Assembly: GCF_001940225.2 (NCBI RefSeq)
Contig: NZ_CP135164.1
Coordinates: forward strand, 3,100,001 to 3,164,000
Source of the DNA: Roseburia sp. 499
GTDB taxonomy: Bacteria; Bacillota; Clostridia; Lachnospirales; Lachnospiraceae
DNA: 64,000 nucleotides
Direction: 5' to 3'
Made by a program: the position numbers and the translations under genes. Position 1 is the first letter of the stretch; the number at the start of each line of letters is the position of its first letter. The notes beneath the pieces were generated by a model that did not search any database, was not told the origin of the DNA, and saw nothing but the letters and a program-made list of their open reading frames with translations. Shown piece by piece: positions 41,736-50,560 of the stretch.

Positions 41736-42578
41736 ATGCAGGGAAAATTATACTTATGCGCAACACCTATCGGAAACTTAGAAGACATTACCTTAAGGGT
41801 GCTACGAACCTTAGAAGAAGTTGATTTGATTGCGGCAGAGGACACCAGAAATTCCATTAAGCTGTTAAATCATTTTGAAATAAAGACACCCATGACCAGC
41901 TATCATGAGTTCAATAAAATAGAAAAAGCCTACCAATTGGTAGACAAAATGAAGTCCGGGCTTAACGTGGCACTCATTACGGATGCCGGAACTCCGGGAA
42001 TTTCGGACCCTGGTGAAGACTTGGTGCGTATCTGCTATGAATCCGGCATTGAAGTTACTTCTCTTCCGGGAGCGGCTGCATGTATTACAGCACTGACACT
42101 TTCCGGTCTTCCTACCAGACGTTTTGCCTTTGAGGCATTTCTGCCAAGGGAGAAAAAGGAACGTCAGACCATTCTGGCTTCTCTGGAAAAAGAAACACGC
42201 ACCATTATCCTCTATGAAGCGCCTCATCATCTGAAGAAAACACTGGAGGAACTTCATGAAGTTCTGGGAGACCGCCCACTTACGCTTTGTCGTGAACTGA
42301 CAAAACGCTATGAAACCGCTTTTCAGACTACCCTTTCCGGTGCCATTTCCTATTATCAGGAAAATGAACCGAAGGGAGAATTCGTTCTTGTCATTCAGGG
42401 AAAACTTCAGGAAGAGCTTATACAGGAAGAACGGGAAGCTTGGGAAGAACTTTCCCTAGAAGAACACATGGCTCACTATGAGAAGCAGGGGATTTCCAGA
42501 AAAGAAGCTATGAAGCTGGTGGCAAAGGACAGGGGAATTTCTAAGAGAGAGGTATATGCGGCATTGCTGTCTGAATAA
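41736..42578 (+). CDS. rsmI: 16S rRNA (cytidine(1402)-2'-O)-methyltransferase
   Basis: The 280-residue tetrapyrrole-methylase-fold enzyme shows C-A-T-P-I-G-N-L-E-D-I-T, A-E-D-T-R and I-T-D-A-G-T-P-G-I-S-D-P-G. It modifies C1402 in the ribosomal P site. An AAGGAG site precedes the ATG. Its usual partner trmN6 is 2.5 kb upstream, beyond the inserted block. Confidence 0.96.
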   Translation: MQGKLYLCATPIGNLEDITLRVLRTLEEVDLIAAEDTRNSIKLLNHFEIKTPMTSYHEFNKIEKAYQLVDKMKSGLNVALITDAGTPGISDPGEDLVRICYESGIEVTSLPGAAACITALTLSGLPTRRFAFEAFLPREKKERQTILASLEKETRTIILYEAPHHLKKTLEELHEVLGDRPLTLCRELTKRYETAFQTTLSGAISYYQENEPKGEFVLVIQGKLQEELIQEEREAWEELSLEEHMAHYEKQGISRKEAMKLVAKDRGISKREVYAALLSE

Positions 42579-42588
42579 GAGTTATTTA

Positions 42589-42624
42589 AATAGAGGCTAC
42601 CTGAAAACTCAGATAGCCTCTATT
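42589..42624. terminator. Bidirectional terminator between rsmI and the alarmone synthetase gene
   Basis: AATAGAGGCTA and TAGCCTCTATT (11/11) form the stem, with CTTTTC following on the plus strand and ATAACTC on the minus. The stem includes the last codons of the convergent synthetase gene. Confidence 0.7.
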
Positions 42625-43232
42625 CTTTTCCTTAATTCCAACACTTTCCTATCAATTTCCTCAATAGCATTGGCGTATTCTTTTAATTCTTCCCCGATGC
42701 GTCGTGCCTCTTTATTTTCCTTTTTATACTGAAGCTGGTAATCCAGTCCCGCCCAGTAATCCATTGCCGCAGTACGCAACTGCAACTCCATTTTCACCCA
42801 TTGGGTTTCTCCCTGAAGAGAGATGGGGATTTCCAGAATCAGATGCAGACTTCGGTACCCCGACTTTTTCGGATTCTTGATATAATCCTTTTCCTTAATT
42901 ACTTTTACATCTTCCTGGGCATACAACATTTTTACGATCTCGTACAAATCGTCTGTATAAGTACACACAGCTCTTACCCCTACTAAATCATTTATCTTTT
43001 CCTGTACGGTTGCTATATCTTCCGACAATTCCTTCCGTTTTAATTTTGCCTTAATACTGTCATAAGACTTGATTCTGTTGGTCTTACTGTGAATCACCTT
43101 ACGATGATACCGCATTCCCAAGTCTGCATCTATGATTTTCAATTTCGTATTTAATAAACTAATGGCGCATTCGCTTTTTACGATAAAATCTTCATTTTGC
43201 AGATACTCCTGCAATGACATCTTTTCTTTCAA
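42609..43232 (-). CDS. Small alarmone synthetase (RelA/SpoT domain, YjbM/YwaC-like)
   Basis: The 207-residue single-domain (p)ppGpp synthetase has family motifs R-I-K-S-Y-D-S-I-K, D-L-V-G-V-R-A-V-C-T-Y, G-Y-R-S-L-H-L and M-E-L-Q-L-R-T-A-A-M-D-Y-W-A. No hydrolase or regulatory domains are present. It makes ppGpp/pppGpp/pGpp in stress. The start may be TTG at 43232 (8 bases after GGAAGGG) or ATG at 43220. It is a single-gene unit. Confidence 0.92.
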   Translation of the reverse strand: MKEKMSLQEYLQNEDFIVKSECAISLLNTKLKIIDADLGMRYHRKVIHSKTNRIKSYDSIKAKLKRKELSEDIATVQEKINDLVGVRAVCTYTDDLYEIVKMLYAQEDVKVIKEKDYIKNPKKSGYRSLHLILEIPISLQGETQWVKMELQLRTAAMDYWAGLDYQLQYKKENKEARRIGEELKEYANAIEEIDRKVLELRKRIEAI

Positions 43233-43338
43233 ATTTTAATCCCTTCCCAACCATTTATTTTCCTCTTTCACTTTATCCTTTCCCTTTGTATTTTACTATC
43301 ACAATTTGTAAACTAGCGGTAAATATCCCGTAAAACAG

Positions 43339-45171
43339 TTAGTTCTCCCAATATTTTGACAAGTATTCCCTTAAAATAGGAAACGGTGCATTTCCCATTT
43401 TCATCAATGCCTGATGAAACTTATAGTTGCTGTAATTTTCCCCGTAGGTTTCCATAGCATATTCTTTTAAATTTAAAAACTCCAGATATCCAATATAATA
43501 TTTCAAATAGTGTGCCGGCTCTTCTACTATCAACTGATATATCTTTGTGATGGCTTCTTTATCTGTAATCTTATAGGTTCCGAAAAAATCAATAGTATCC
43601 GCCAGACTCCATCCCTCATAATGAATTCCCATGTCTGTGGTAGCATACAGGCTTAACAGCGCAGATTGATTTTTTTGCAAAAACGCTGCCAAATCCTTAT
43701 CAATGTCGGCATAATAATAAGACATCATCTCCACATAAGTTGCCCATCCTTCCGCATAACCGTTACTTCCAAACAGACTCCGTATAGGTTCCAGACCACA
43801 GCTTCTTTCCATTACATTTTGGTAAAGATGTCCGGGAAATCCTTCATGAGCAAGCGTTGTATATAACTGCATTTTCTCATAATGATTAGAGCCATTGATG
43901 TAAATAGAGTTTTGTGAAATATCATCAATGGGCGGTGTCAGATAAAATGCCGGTGCTGTATATTTCTCCAGTGACGGATGAACGAACTTTATGGTAAAGG
44001 AAGTGTCTGGTGTTGCCGGAAAGTCCTGTTGCATTTTTCCTTGAATATCCTCAAGAATTTTGGTAGGATCTTCTGTGGGAATACTATAATCAGCAGATTT
44101 TTTTGCAATACCCGGATTTTTCTTTAATAGCTCTGCCAATTCTGACATATCCTTTGAACGCTGTTTTTCTGTCTGCTTCTGCATCTCTTCTACGGACATG
44201 TCAGAACCCGTGGTACAGGCTACCAGATATGTATAATAATCCTTTCCATTTTCCAGATAACAAAGTCCCTGACTGTTTTTTCCGGTATCTTTTAGTGCTT
44301 CTATTTCATCCGCCAGCTTATTATATGCAGGTATTATCTGTTGGGTTACCAGTTCTCGATTCTGAATCTTATATTCTTCTGCCATTTCCGGACTAATTTC
44401 CTCCATAGCATCCACTCTGTCATCAAAGGTAGAAAGCATATAATTATCTTCCGGATTTTCCGTAAAATTCCGACACTGAGTAATTACATCTTCTGCTGCA
44501 AACTCTGACATGAATAATCCTTTCTGTGCCTTCTTTTTTTCAAAATTCACAATACCGGAAAAATAATCCGGGGTACAACCAAGAAGTTCTAAATAATCCT
44601 TTACATCTTGTTCATCATAAAAAGTATACTCTGCCAACAATACCGGAAGCTGCGATTGAATTCCTGTGGTAGGCTTCAATGGTTCTTGATAATAATTGTA
44701 CTTTTCCGCAGATACTTCCTCCTCAATAAAGTCCATCATGATATCATATGTCATCTGCTGAGGTATGGTTAATTCTTCTTTTTCGAAGTTCTTCAGATTA
44801 TATTTCCAATTTTCCAGAATAGCAGATGCCTCCACGGTCTGTTCTGAAGTGGCTTGACCATAGGTAATTTGATATTCTGTAATACCATAATTCTCCGGAT
44901 GTGCCAAAGTATAATGCATATTTAAGGTACTAGAAACAATTTCTGCCTGAAATACCTGTTCCAGATAATCCGAAAAAGCTTGCTGTACTGCTGTCTTGGA
45001 TTCCTCTTTTTCCTGCTGCGGCTGATTTCCATTGCTTTGACTCTTCTGTATTTGGTCACTTTCTAAAAAATCACATGCTGCTGTTAACGAAAAAGAGACT
45101 GCCAGTAAAAATACCAGCAGTCTTTTTATTGTTTCTGTTAATTTATTTCTTTTCTTCATAATAATATCCAT
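43339..45171 (-). CDS. DUF885 family lipoprotein (putative zinc peptidase)
   Basis: This 610-residue protein has an N-terminal signal ending in T-A-A-C (weak lipobox), then a Gln/Ser/Lys-rich spacer and a long DUF885 domain (about 60-605). The conserved L-A-H-E-G-F-P-G-H motif carries likely zinc ligands, with a distal Glu in G-Y-A-E-G-W-A. The family resembles M32-like carboxypeptidases, but activity is unproven. Acting on external peptides is inferred from the signal. It may be regulated by the MarR gene 66 bases upstream. Confidence 0.82.
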   Translation of the reverse strand: MDIIMKKRNKLTETIKRLLVFLLAVSFSLTAACDFLESDQIQKSQSNGNQPQQEKEESKTAVQQAFSDYLEQVFQAEIVSSTLNMHYTLAHPENYGITEYQITYGQATSEQTVEASAILENWKYNLKNFEKEELTIPQQMTYDIMMDFIEEEVSAEKYNYYQEPLKPTTGIQSQLPVLLAEYTFYDEQDVKDYLELLGCTPDYFSGIVNFEKKKAQKGLFMSEFAAEDVITQCRNFTENPEDNYMLSTFDDRVDAMEEISPEMAEEYKIQNRELVTQQIIPAYNKLADEIEALKDTGKNSQGLCYLENGKDYYTYLVACTTGSDMSVEEMQKQTEKQRSKDMSELAELLKKNPGIAKKSADYSIPTEDPTKILEDIQGKMQQDFPATPDTSFTIKFVHPSLEKYTAPAFYLTPPIDDISQNSIYINGSNHYEKMQLYTTLAHEGFPGHLYQNVMERSCGLEPIRSLFGSNGYAEGWATYVEMMSYYYADIDKDLAAFLQKNQSALLSLYATTDMGIHYEGWSLADTIDFFGTYKITDKEAITKIYQLIVEEPAHYLKYYIGYLEFLNLKEYAMETYGENYSNYKFHQALMKMGNAPFPILREYLSKYWEN

Positions 45172-45236
45172 TTCAGCTCTTTCTACCTATTTTATGCATG
45201 GTTTTTTATACCTATGCCTAGAACTGAAATGCATTT

Positions 45237-45677
45237 TTATTTCCCATATTCCTTAAAAAACTTACTTAAGTTCTGCAATGCTCTTACCAGCACCTGCGTC
45301 TCTTCCCCATTTAAGTCCTGTAAGGTTGCCTCTACCATTTCCTCATGAAATCTTTTGTGATGGTCAAATGCCTTCTCTCCTTTTTCTGATAAGGAAATCA
45401 ATACCACTCGACGGTCCTCTTCGCTGCGAACACGATTCACATATCCTTTTTTTACCAGGTTATTGATAGCTATCGTCAAGGTTCCTACGGTTACAGACAA
45501 TCTTTTTGCAATGGCAGACATATTCTTCGGCTCTTCTTTCCCAATTGCCTCAATAATATGCATATCATTATTGGAAATATCCTTAAACTCTTCCGTAATA
45601 ATTGCCTTTTCTTCAATATCCATAATTTCATTAAATAACTTTACTAGTACTTCATATATGGTATTATAACTATCCAC
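45237..45677 (-). CDS. MarR-family transcriptional regulator
   Basis: The 146-residue winged-helix protein shows N-M-S-A-I-A-K-R-L-S-V-T-V-G-T-L-T-I-A recognition helices and the wing R-V-R-S-E-E-D-R-R-V-V. It is similar to FabT-like MarR proteins by sequence feel only; no fab genes are adjacent. Its promoter at 45709-45737 is close to consensus. It may be co-transcribed with the DUF885 gene. Confidence 0.92.
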   Translation of the reverse strand: MDSYNTIYEVLVKLFNEIMDIEEKAIITEEFKDISNNDMHIIEAIGKEEPKNMSAIAKRLSVTVGTLTIAINNLVKKGYVNRVRSEEDRRVVLISLSEKGEKAFDHHKRFHEEMVEATLQDLNGEETQVLVRALQNLSKFFKEYGK

Positions 45678-45708
45678 AAGAATACCTCCTGCCAGCTAAA
45701 TTATCTTT

Positions 45709-45737
45709 ATTATACAATACTTATTCACATTTTGCAA
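45709..45737 (-). promoter_or_regulatory. Promoter of the MarR gene
   Basis: TTGCAA and TATAAT are 17 bases apart on the minus strand, about 32 bases before the start codon. Confidence 0.6.
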
Positions 45738-45779
45738 AAACTGCATATAATAAAATAACTACATATTGCGGAGTACACA

Positions 45780-46379
45780 ATGCTTAATTACTTATGGGGC
45801 TTTATGATTTTAATTGGTATTATATATGCTGCTCTTACCGGAAACCTGACTTCTGTTACAGATGCAGCTCTGGATTCTGCCAGAGAAGCTGTTACTTTAT
45901 GTATTACTATGGTAGGAGTCATGTCCTTCTGGGTAGGACTCATGCGGATTGCAGAAAATTCCGGTATTATTTCCGGGGCTGCAAAAAAACTAGATCCTTT
46001 TTTGCGCTTTCTTTTTCCCGGAATTCCAAAAGGACATAAAGCAAATGAATATATCTCTACCAACATGATTGCAAATATCTTCGGTTTGGGATGGGCTGCC
46101 ACCCCGGCAGGTCTAAAGGCAATGGAGGAACTTGGCAAATTAAATCACCACAGAAAAACAGCCAGCAAGGATATGTGTACCTTTCTTATTATAAACATTT
46201 CTTCTCTACAGCTGATTCCGGTAAACATGATTGCCTACCGAAGTCAATATGGTTCAGCGAATCCTACCCGTATTGTAGGACCTGCCATTATTGCTACTTT
46301 ACTCTCTACCTTTGCCGGTATTTTATTTGCAAAACTCATGCTTACTTTACCAGAAAAAAAAGGAGGTTCCCTCAAATGA
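45780..46379 (+). CDS. spmA: Spore maturation protein A
   Basis: The 199-residue membrane protein of the nucleoside-recognition (Gate) family includes G-L-M-R-I-A-E-N-S-G and N-I-F-G-L-G-W-A-A-T-P-A-G-L-K-A-M. In B. subtilis SpmA and SpmB affect spore core dehydration. It overlaps spmB by four bases (ATGA). This is one of the clearer signs that the host forms spores or descends from a spore former. Confidence 0.92.
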   Translation: MLNYLWGFMILIGIIYAALTGNLTSVTDAALDSAREAVTLCITMVGVMSFWVGLMRIAENSGIISGAAKKLDPFLRFLFPGIPKGHKANEYISTNMIANIFGLGWAATPAGLKAMEELGKLNHHRKTASKDMCTFLIINISSLQLIPVNMIAYRSQYGSANPTRIVGPAIIATLLSTFAGILFAKLMLTLPEKKGGSLK

Positions 46380-46900
46380 ACTTTCTCCTTTTTCTCTCTG
46401 ATGCTATTATTCCGCTGTTAATTTTTTGTATTGTAGGATACGGTCTTTTCAATAAACACAACATCTATGATGACTTTATCAAAGGTGCCAAGGACGGCTT
46501 CGAAACAGTCATTGGCATTATGCCAACCTTAATCGGACTTATGATTGGCGTAGGCATTCTACGAGCCTCCGGTTTTTTGGACTTTCTCGCCTCACTCCTT
46601 GGACACATTACGGAACCTTTGCGTTTTCCGGCTGCACTGGTTCCCGTTTCCATTGTAAAAATGTTTTCTTCTTCTGCTGCCACCGGACTGGTGTTGGATA
46701 TTTTCAAAGAATACGGTCCCGATTCCTACTACGGTACCATTACCTCTATTATGATGAGCTGCACCGAAACCATTTTTTATACTATGAGCGTTTATTTTAT
46801 GAGTGCAAAAGTACAAAAAACTCGTTACACGCTGGTCGGTGCTCTTTTTACCACTTTGATAGGAACCATTGCAAGTGTCATTCTTGCCGGATTTCTATAA
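46376..46900 (+). CDS. spmB: Spore maturation protein B
   Basis: The 174-residue Gate-domain membrane protein includes G-I-M-P-T-L-I-G-L-M-I-G-V-G and FSSSAATGLVLDIF. ATG at 46376 follows AGGAGG and overlaps the spmA stop; the open frame upstream is a shadow within spmA. It works with SpmA. The last six bases overlap the convergent AbiEii-like gene. Confidence 0.93.
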   Translation: MNFLLFLSDAIIPLLIFCIVGYGLFNKHNIYDDFIKGAKDGFETVIGIMPTLIGLMIGVGILRASGFLDFLASLLGHITEPLRFPAALVPVSIVKMFSSSAATGLVLDIFKEYGPDSYYGTITSIMMSCTETIFYTMSVYFMSAKVQKTRYTLVGALFTTLIGTIASVILAGFL

Positions 46901-47656
46901 ATATCTGCCCAACTGAGGCATCCAATCTTCAAAGAAGATTTCATCCCGAATGATTGCATCGAATATGGGAGAGAAAAAAGTAACAAGAAGAGAAACTACC
47001 TCATTCCATTCCGGAAATTCCCCGCTTTGACGTTTCTTTTCATTCTTCCATTTCTTTTTCATATAACCATAATTCTCGTAACTCTTTATGGTATCTAACC
47101 GTTTTTCCAGGGATGGAATCTTCTTAGATTCTAACAGTTTTCCAAAACAATCCCGTACCCTTCTTCCATCTACCGCCTCCACTAAAATAATGTCATATAT
47201 CTCTTTATACCAAGACAAATTATTTAACAGTTCAAGTTTATTCAAAATCTCATAAAATCCTTGAGCTATATACTCTTCCGTCGGAAACCGAAAATATTTC
47301 AGCTTTTCAAATTCTTCCTCAGCCGGATACATATCCACTTTTTTATACGGCTGCACTTCTATAAAAAAGGGAATTCGATATTTCTCTTTTTCAAATTCCA
47401 ATGGAATCCGGTTCTTGATTTCTACGGAAATAGGAAGCTGCTTTGTTTCCATTACTTCTTTTTGAAAAAGATTTCGTAGATTTTCTAACATTTCCTGTTG
47501 ATTATCTTTCGCAGGATAAAAGATAAAATGCGACTCTATCTTATCTTTCTCTATTTTTTTCTTCATCCAAAGCTTTTCCTGATAACCAGCTTTCAGTATT
47601 CGTTCCAATACCAAGTGACGCACCTGTCCTGTCAGAACTTCTATCTGTTCTTTCAT
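46895..47656 (-). CDS. AbiEii-like protein without visible nucleotidyltransferase motifs
   Basis: In this 253-residue protein, the C-terminal half (about 105-253) recalls the AbiEii/DUF1814 pattern: F-P-T-E-E-Y-I-A-Q-G-F-Y-E-I-L-N-K-L then W-Y-K-E-I-Y-D-I-I-L-V. I cannot find the G-G-T/S and S-x-D-x-D nucleotidyltransferase motifs in the N-terminal 100 residues. It overlaps the AbiEi-like gene by one base (TAATG), as a toxin-antitoxin partner would. It may be a degenerate or divergent toxin. Family placement is tentative. Confidence 0.5.
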   Translation of the reverse strand: MKEQIEVLTGQVRHLVLERILKAGYQEKLWMKKKIEKDKIESHFIFYPAKDNQQEMLENLRNLFQKEVMETKQLPISVEIKNRIPLEFEKEKYRIPFFIEVQPYKKVDMYPAEEEFEKLKYFRFPTEEYIAQGFYEILNKLELLNNLSWYKEIYDIILVEAVDGRRVRDCFGKLLESKKIPSLEKRLDTIKSYENYGYMKKKWKNEKKRQSGEFPEWNEVVSLLVTFFSPIFDAIIRDEIFFEDWMPQLGRYL

Positions 47657-48279
47657 TACAGCCACACCCCAATTCTATTCTGCACCTTCTGGGTAACCTT
47701 CCGTTCTCTTGCATATTCCATTAACCGTTGAATATCTTTTTCCGGTTCCCTAAGATACATCAAAATTGCCTGCTGCATGACACTGCGCTCCAGCTTTTCT
47801 TCAAACTTCAAGCAATCACAAATCATTCTTTCTTTATTATATATCCACATTTCTTTGCTTCCGACAGATACTTTTTCCACACCCAGTTTAAGCACCTCCG
47901 GTTCTGCATAATAGGGCTGTACCAATGGATACTCCATTTTAAACCGAGACTTGGATGTATTTTTATCCACAGCAATATGCCAATAAGCAGGGCGCACTGT
48001 AATGTAGCCCTGATAATAAAGTGCGCTTTCCATACACAGTACACCATCCGAAAATAATTCTGCTACCATATCCTCTTCCGGCTGATTGGAAAATCCCATT
48101 CCATAACAACCGTTTTTTACACGTTCTAAAATTCCTTCTTCTACAAACTTTTGTATTTTGCGGTAGTCCATATCCAATTCATAAAGTTGGGATGTTCGTA
48201 ACAATCCCCCATTACGTTCCATTTCCGCCTGAATTTTTTCAATCAAAGCGTTCCTTTTTTCTTGTTGTCCTTCTCCCAT
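47656..48279 (-). CDS. AbiEi-type antitoxin/regulator
   Basis: The 207-residue protein has an N-terminal winged helix G-G-L-L-R-T-S-Q-L-Y-E-L-D-M-D-Y and V-E-E-G-I-L-E-R-V-K-N-G-C-Y-G-M, typical of AbiEi antitoxin domains. The middle part S-A-L-Y-Y-Q-G-Y-I-T also fits. AbiEi proteins repress their operon and neutralise AbiEii (family knowledge). ATG at 48279 follows GGAG. It is expressed from a perfect consensus promoter. Confidence 0.75.
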   Translation of the reverse strand: MGEGQQEKRNALIEKIQAEMERNGGLLRTSQLYELDMDYRKIQKFVEEGILERVKNGCYGMGFSNQPEEDMVAELFSDGVLCMESALYYQGYITVRPAYWHIAVDKNTSKSRFKMEYPLVQPYYAEPEVLKLGVEKVSVGSKEMWIYNKERMICDCLKFEEKLERSVMQQAILMYLREPEKDIQRLMEYARERKVTQKVQNRIGVWL

Positions 48280-48316
48280 ATTTTTTCCGCTCCATTCCTC
48301 TTTATGTGGTAATTTT

Positions 48317-48345
48317 ATTATATTATTCCATTTCTTTCCTGTCAA
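48317..48345 (-). promoter_or_regulatory. Consensus promoter of the AbiE-like pair
   Basis: TTGACA and TATAAT are 17 bases apart on the minus strand. It lies 11 bases from the divergent promoter at 48357-48385. Confidence 0.8.
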
Positions 48346-48356
48346 TTCTCTTTTCC

Positions 48357-48385
48357 TTGAAAACTTCCCATCCTTGTTTTATAAT
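48357..48385 (+). promoter_or_regulatory. Promoter of the ArgR-like gene
   Basis: TTGAAA and TATAAT are 17 bases apart on the plus strand, 34 bases before the ATG. Confidence 0.7.
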
Positions 48386-48418
48386 CAAAATCAGAAACCA
48401 CAGAAAAGAGAAAATTCT

Positions 48419-48928
48419 ATGAGTGAAAAAAACAAATCAAGTAAAAATCCTTCTAGAGAAACTTGTGAAAATATCATTCGTCGTATTCTAATGACGGAGG
48501 TTTTGGAAAAAGGAACGAATGCCCATTTTCGTCAGGCATCAGACTTCATAAGCTATTTTGAATCTCTTTACCCAGCCTCTGACGCCCTTACCAAGCAGGT
48601 ACAACGCGCTATAAAATCTATGGATATGCCCAAGGATGAACAGGGTTTTTTTATTATAAATAAAACACGGGAACAACTGGCACAGGAAGCTGAACTAAAA
48701 CATCTTATCAAACAGAATAACTTCCATTTGAATTCCATGGAACAATGCGAAACTGTTTTTATAGAAGCTCCTGTGGAATGTCTCGATTATCTGATTCACC
48801 AATTATGCAACTGGGAATTACTGAAAAACAAATACATTACTATGACAAAAACCTGTAACGGTATTATCATTTATACAGAAGACAAATCAAGACTTCTCTC
48901 TATTATTAACAGTATTATAGATAATTAA
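48419..48928 (+). CDS. ArgR-like two-domain protein of unknown function
   Basis: In this 169-residue protein, residues 10-80 form a helical region that could be a winged helix. Residues 105-169 (V-F-I-E-A-P-V-E-C-L-D-Y-L-I through L-S-I-I-N-S-I-I-D) have the α/β pattern of the ArgR C-terminal arginine-binding domain, but the GTxAGDDT core is replaced by M-T-K-T-C-N-G-I-I-I-Y. It is probably a diverged regulator. It faces the AbiE-like pair across back-to-back promoters and ends at a strong terminator. Confidence 0.45.
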   Translation: MSEKNKSSKNPSRETCENIIRRILMTEVLEKGTNAHFRQASDFISYFESLYPASDALTKQVQRAIKSMDMPKDEQGFFIINKTREQLAQEAELKHLIKQNNFHLNSMEQCETVFIEAPVECLDYLIHQLCNWELLKNKYITMTKTCNGIIIYTEDKSRLLSIINSIIDN

Positions 48929-48980
48929 TTTGAATTTTTCTGATATTTTACAATATATTTTTCGATGTCCTATAAAATCC

Positions 48981-49016
48981 AAAAAGACAATACATTTTTC
49001 ATGTATTGTCTTTTTT
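48981..49016 (+). terminator. Strong terminator between the ArgR-like and dacF-type genes
   Basis: AAAAAGACAATACAT and ATGTATTGTCTTTTT (15/15) flank a five-base loop. A and T runs on both sides make it bidirectional. Confidence 0.92.
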
Positions 49017-49067
49017 AATTATATTATTCTTTTTTATATGTCTTTTTTATCTTTTCAGACATTAAAA

Positions 49068-50420
49068 TCATCTTTTTTTTCGTCTTCGCTTTCTTTGCTT
49101 TATTTCCTTAAACCCTTTTTGCCGTTTTGACATCAATTTGTACCGAATGAGATAAAAGTTGTCTGCAAAATGGTAAATTCCAAATCCAATTCCTACCAGC
49201 AATATTACAACTAAAATTCCAATTAAAATATATTTCGTATTAATGTGCACAACTTTTTTCTCGTTATCAGAAGCATCTTCCTTTTCAAACGGGAACTGTG
49301 ATACCTTAGCTCCGTTGATTTTAATATCTGCACCACCAACATTTCGATCTGCATAAGTATACTGAATGGTTCCCACTTTATCCTCAGCCTTGGTATCCTC
49401 TTTTATTTCCGGAACTGCATCTGTAAAGCCTGCCGCCTTTGGAAGTACAACAAATCCTTGTGGATCTATAGAAAGAAAGGATTCTTCATTGGCAAAAATC
49501 TTATTTTCTGTTTTGTCCGATGTATAATTATTTTCATTCTCTGCCACATTCCAAAGTTGAAAGTTTTCAAAGCAGTAATTCAAAAGATTCGTAGTATCCA
49601 CATAATGATTTGGTGACTCTTCATTCATTACCACACAAATTAATGTCATTCCGTCTCTTTCTGCAAAAGTAACTAAAGTACTGTTTGCGGCAGTAGTATA
49701 ACCCGTTTTTCCTCCAATACATCCCTCATAAAGATAACTCGAATCACCTTTCCAGTTATTTAACATTTTATGATGATTACTTAAGTATGTCTCTTCTGCA
49801 TGCTTATTTGTTGCAGGAATGGTATATCTCTTTGTACTGGTAATCAGGCGAAACGTCTCATTCTGCAATGCAGCTCTTGAAATCAATGCCATATCATAAG
49901 CACTGGTATGATGGCTTTCATCCGGTAACCCATGTGGATTATTAAAATGTGTATTCTGACATCCTAATTCAGTTGCTTTATCATTCATCATCTGAACAAA
50001 CGTATCATAGTTACCACCCACGTGCTCTGCAATTGCATATGCACATTCATTTGCTGATTCCAACATTAATGCATACAAGCATTCCTTCATGGTCATGACT
50101 TCGTCTACATCACGCCAAATACCGGAACCTTCTGTCTTATAAACTGCATTTGCAGAAAAAGTAACCTGCTCATCTAAACTACTATTTTCAACTGCCAAAA
50201 GAGCTGTCATAATCTTCGTAATACTTGCCGGATATAGTTCCTGATGTGAATTTTTCTCATATAATACGGTTCCTGTAGAAGCCTCCATAACAATAGCAGA
50301 ATCTCCTGCAATTGTTGGTCCTTCCGGCCAGTAGGCTTCTGCCTGTACCGGCAATATATTTATCTGAAAAAGACTTACTGCACCAAGCAGCAAACCAATC
50401 CATTTCTTGCTTTTTTTCAT
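49068..50420 (-). CDS. dacF: D-alanyl-D-alanine carboxypeptidase (DacF/PBP5 type)
   Basis: This 450-residue penicillin-binding protein has a signal peptide (about 1-28), then peptidase S11 domain motifs S-I-T-K (SxxK), S-A-N (SxN) and K-T-G. A C-terminal β domain and membrane helix (about 405-427) end in a strongly basic tail. It removes terminal D-Ala from wall peptides. The symbol is by type only: dacA, dacB or dacF roles cannot be separated. It has its own promoter and shares the terminator at 48981. Confidence 0.88.
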   Translation of the reverse strand: MKKSKKWIGLLLGAVSLFQINILPVQAEAYWPEGPTIAGDSAIVMEASTGTVLYEKNSHQELYPASITKIMTALLAVENSSLDEQVTFSANAVYKTEGSGIWRDVDEVMTMKECLYALMLESANECAYAIAEHVGGNYDTFVQMMNDKATELGCQNTHFNNPHGLPDESHHTSAYDMALISRAALQNETFRLITSTKRYTIPATNKHAEETYLSNHHKMLNNWKGDSSYLYEGCIGGKTGYTTAANSTLVTFAERDGMTLICVVMNEESPNHYVDTTNLLNYCFENFQLWNVAENENNYTSDKTENKIFANEESFLSIDPQGFVVLPKAAGFTDAVPEIKEDTKAEDKVGTIQYTYADRNVGGADIKINGAKVSQFPFEKEDASDNEKKVVHINTKYILIGILVVILLVGIGFGIYHFADNFYLIRYKLMSKRQKGFKEIKQRKRRRKKR

Positions 50421-50456
50421 TGATTCCCAATCCTTCCTAATTTCTACAATACTTAT

Positions 50457-50485
50457 AGTATAATATTAGAAATCTTTTTTATCAA
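50457..50485 (-). promoter_or_regulatory. Promoter of the carboxypeptidase gene
   Basis: TTGATA and TATACT are 17 bases apart on the minus strand, 37 bases before the ATG. Confidence 0.65.
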
Positions 50486-50560
50486 TATTTTTTTATACAG
50501 GGTTTTTTTCACCTGGTTTTTATAGTAAAATAAGTGGTATCGAATATATTGGAGGTACTT

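Noticed and set aside
46091..46375. Upstream extension of spmB
   Set aside because: The extension lies wholly inside spmA. ATG at 46376 has AGGAGG and the standard ATGA overlap.
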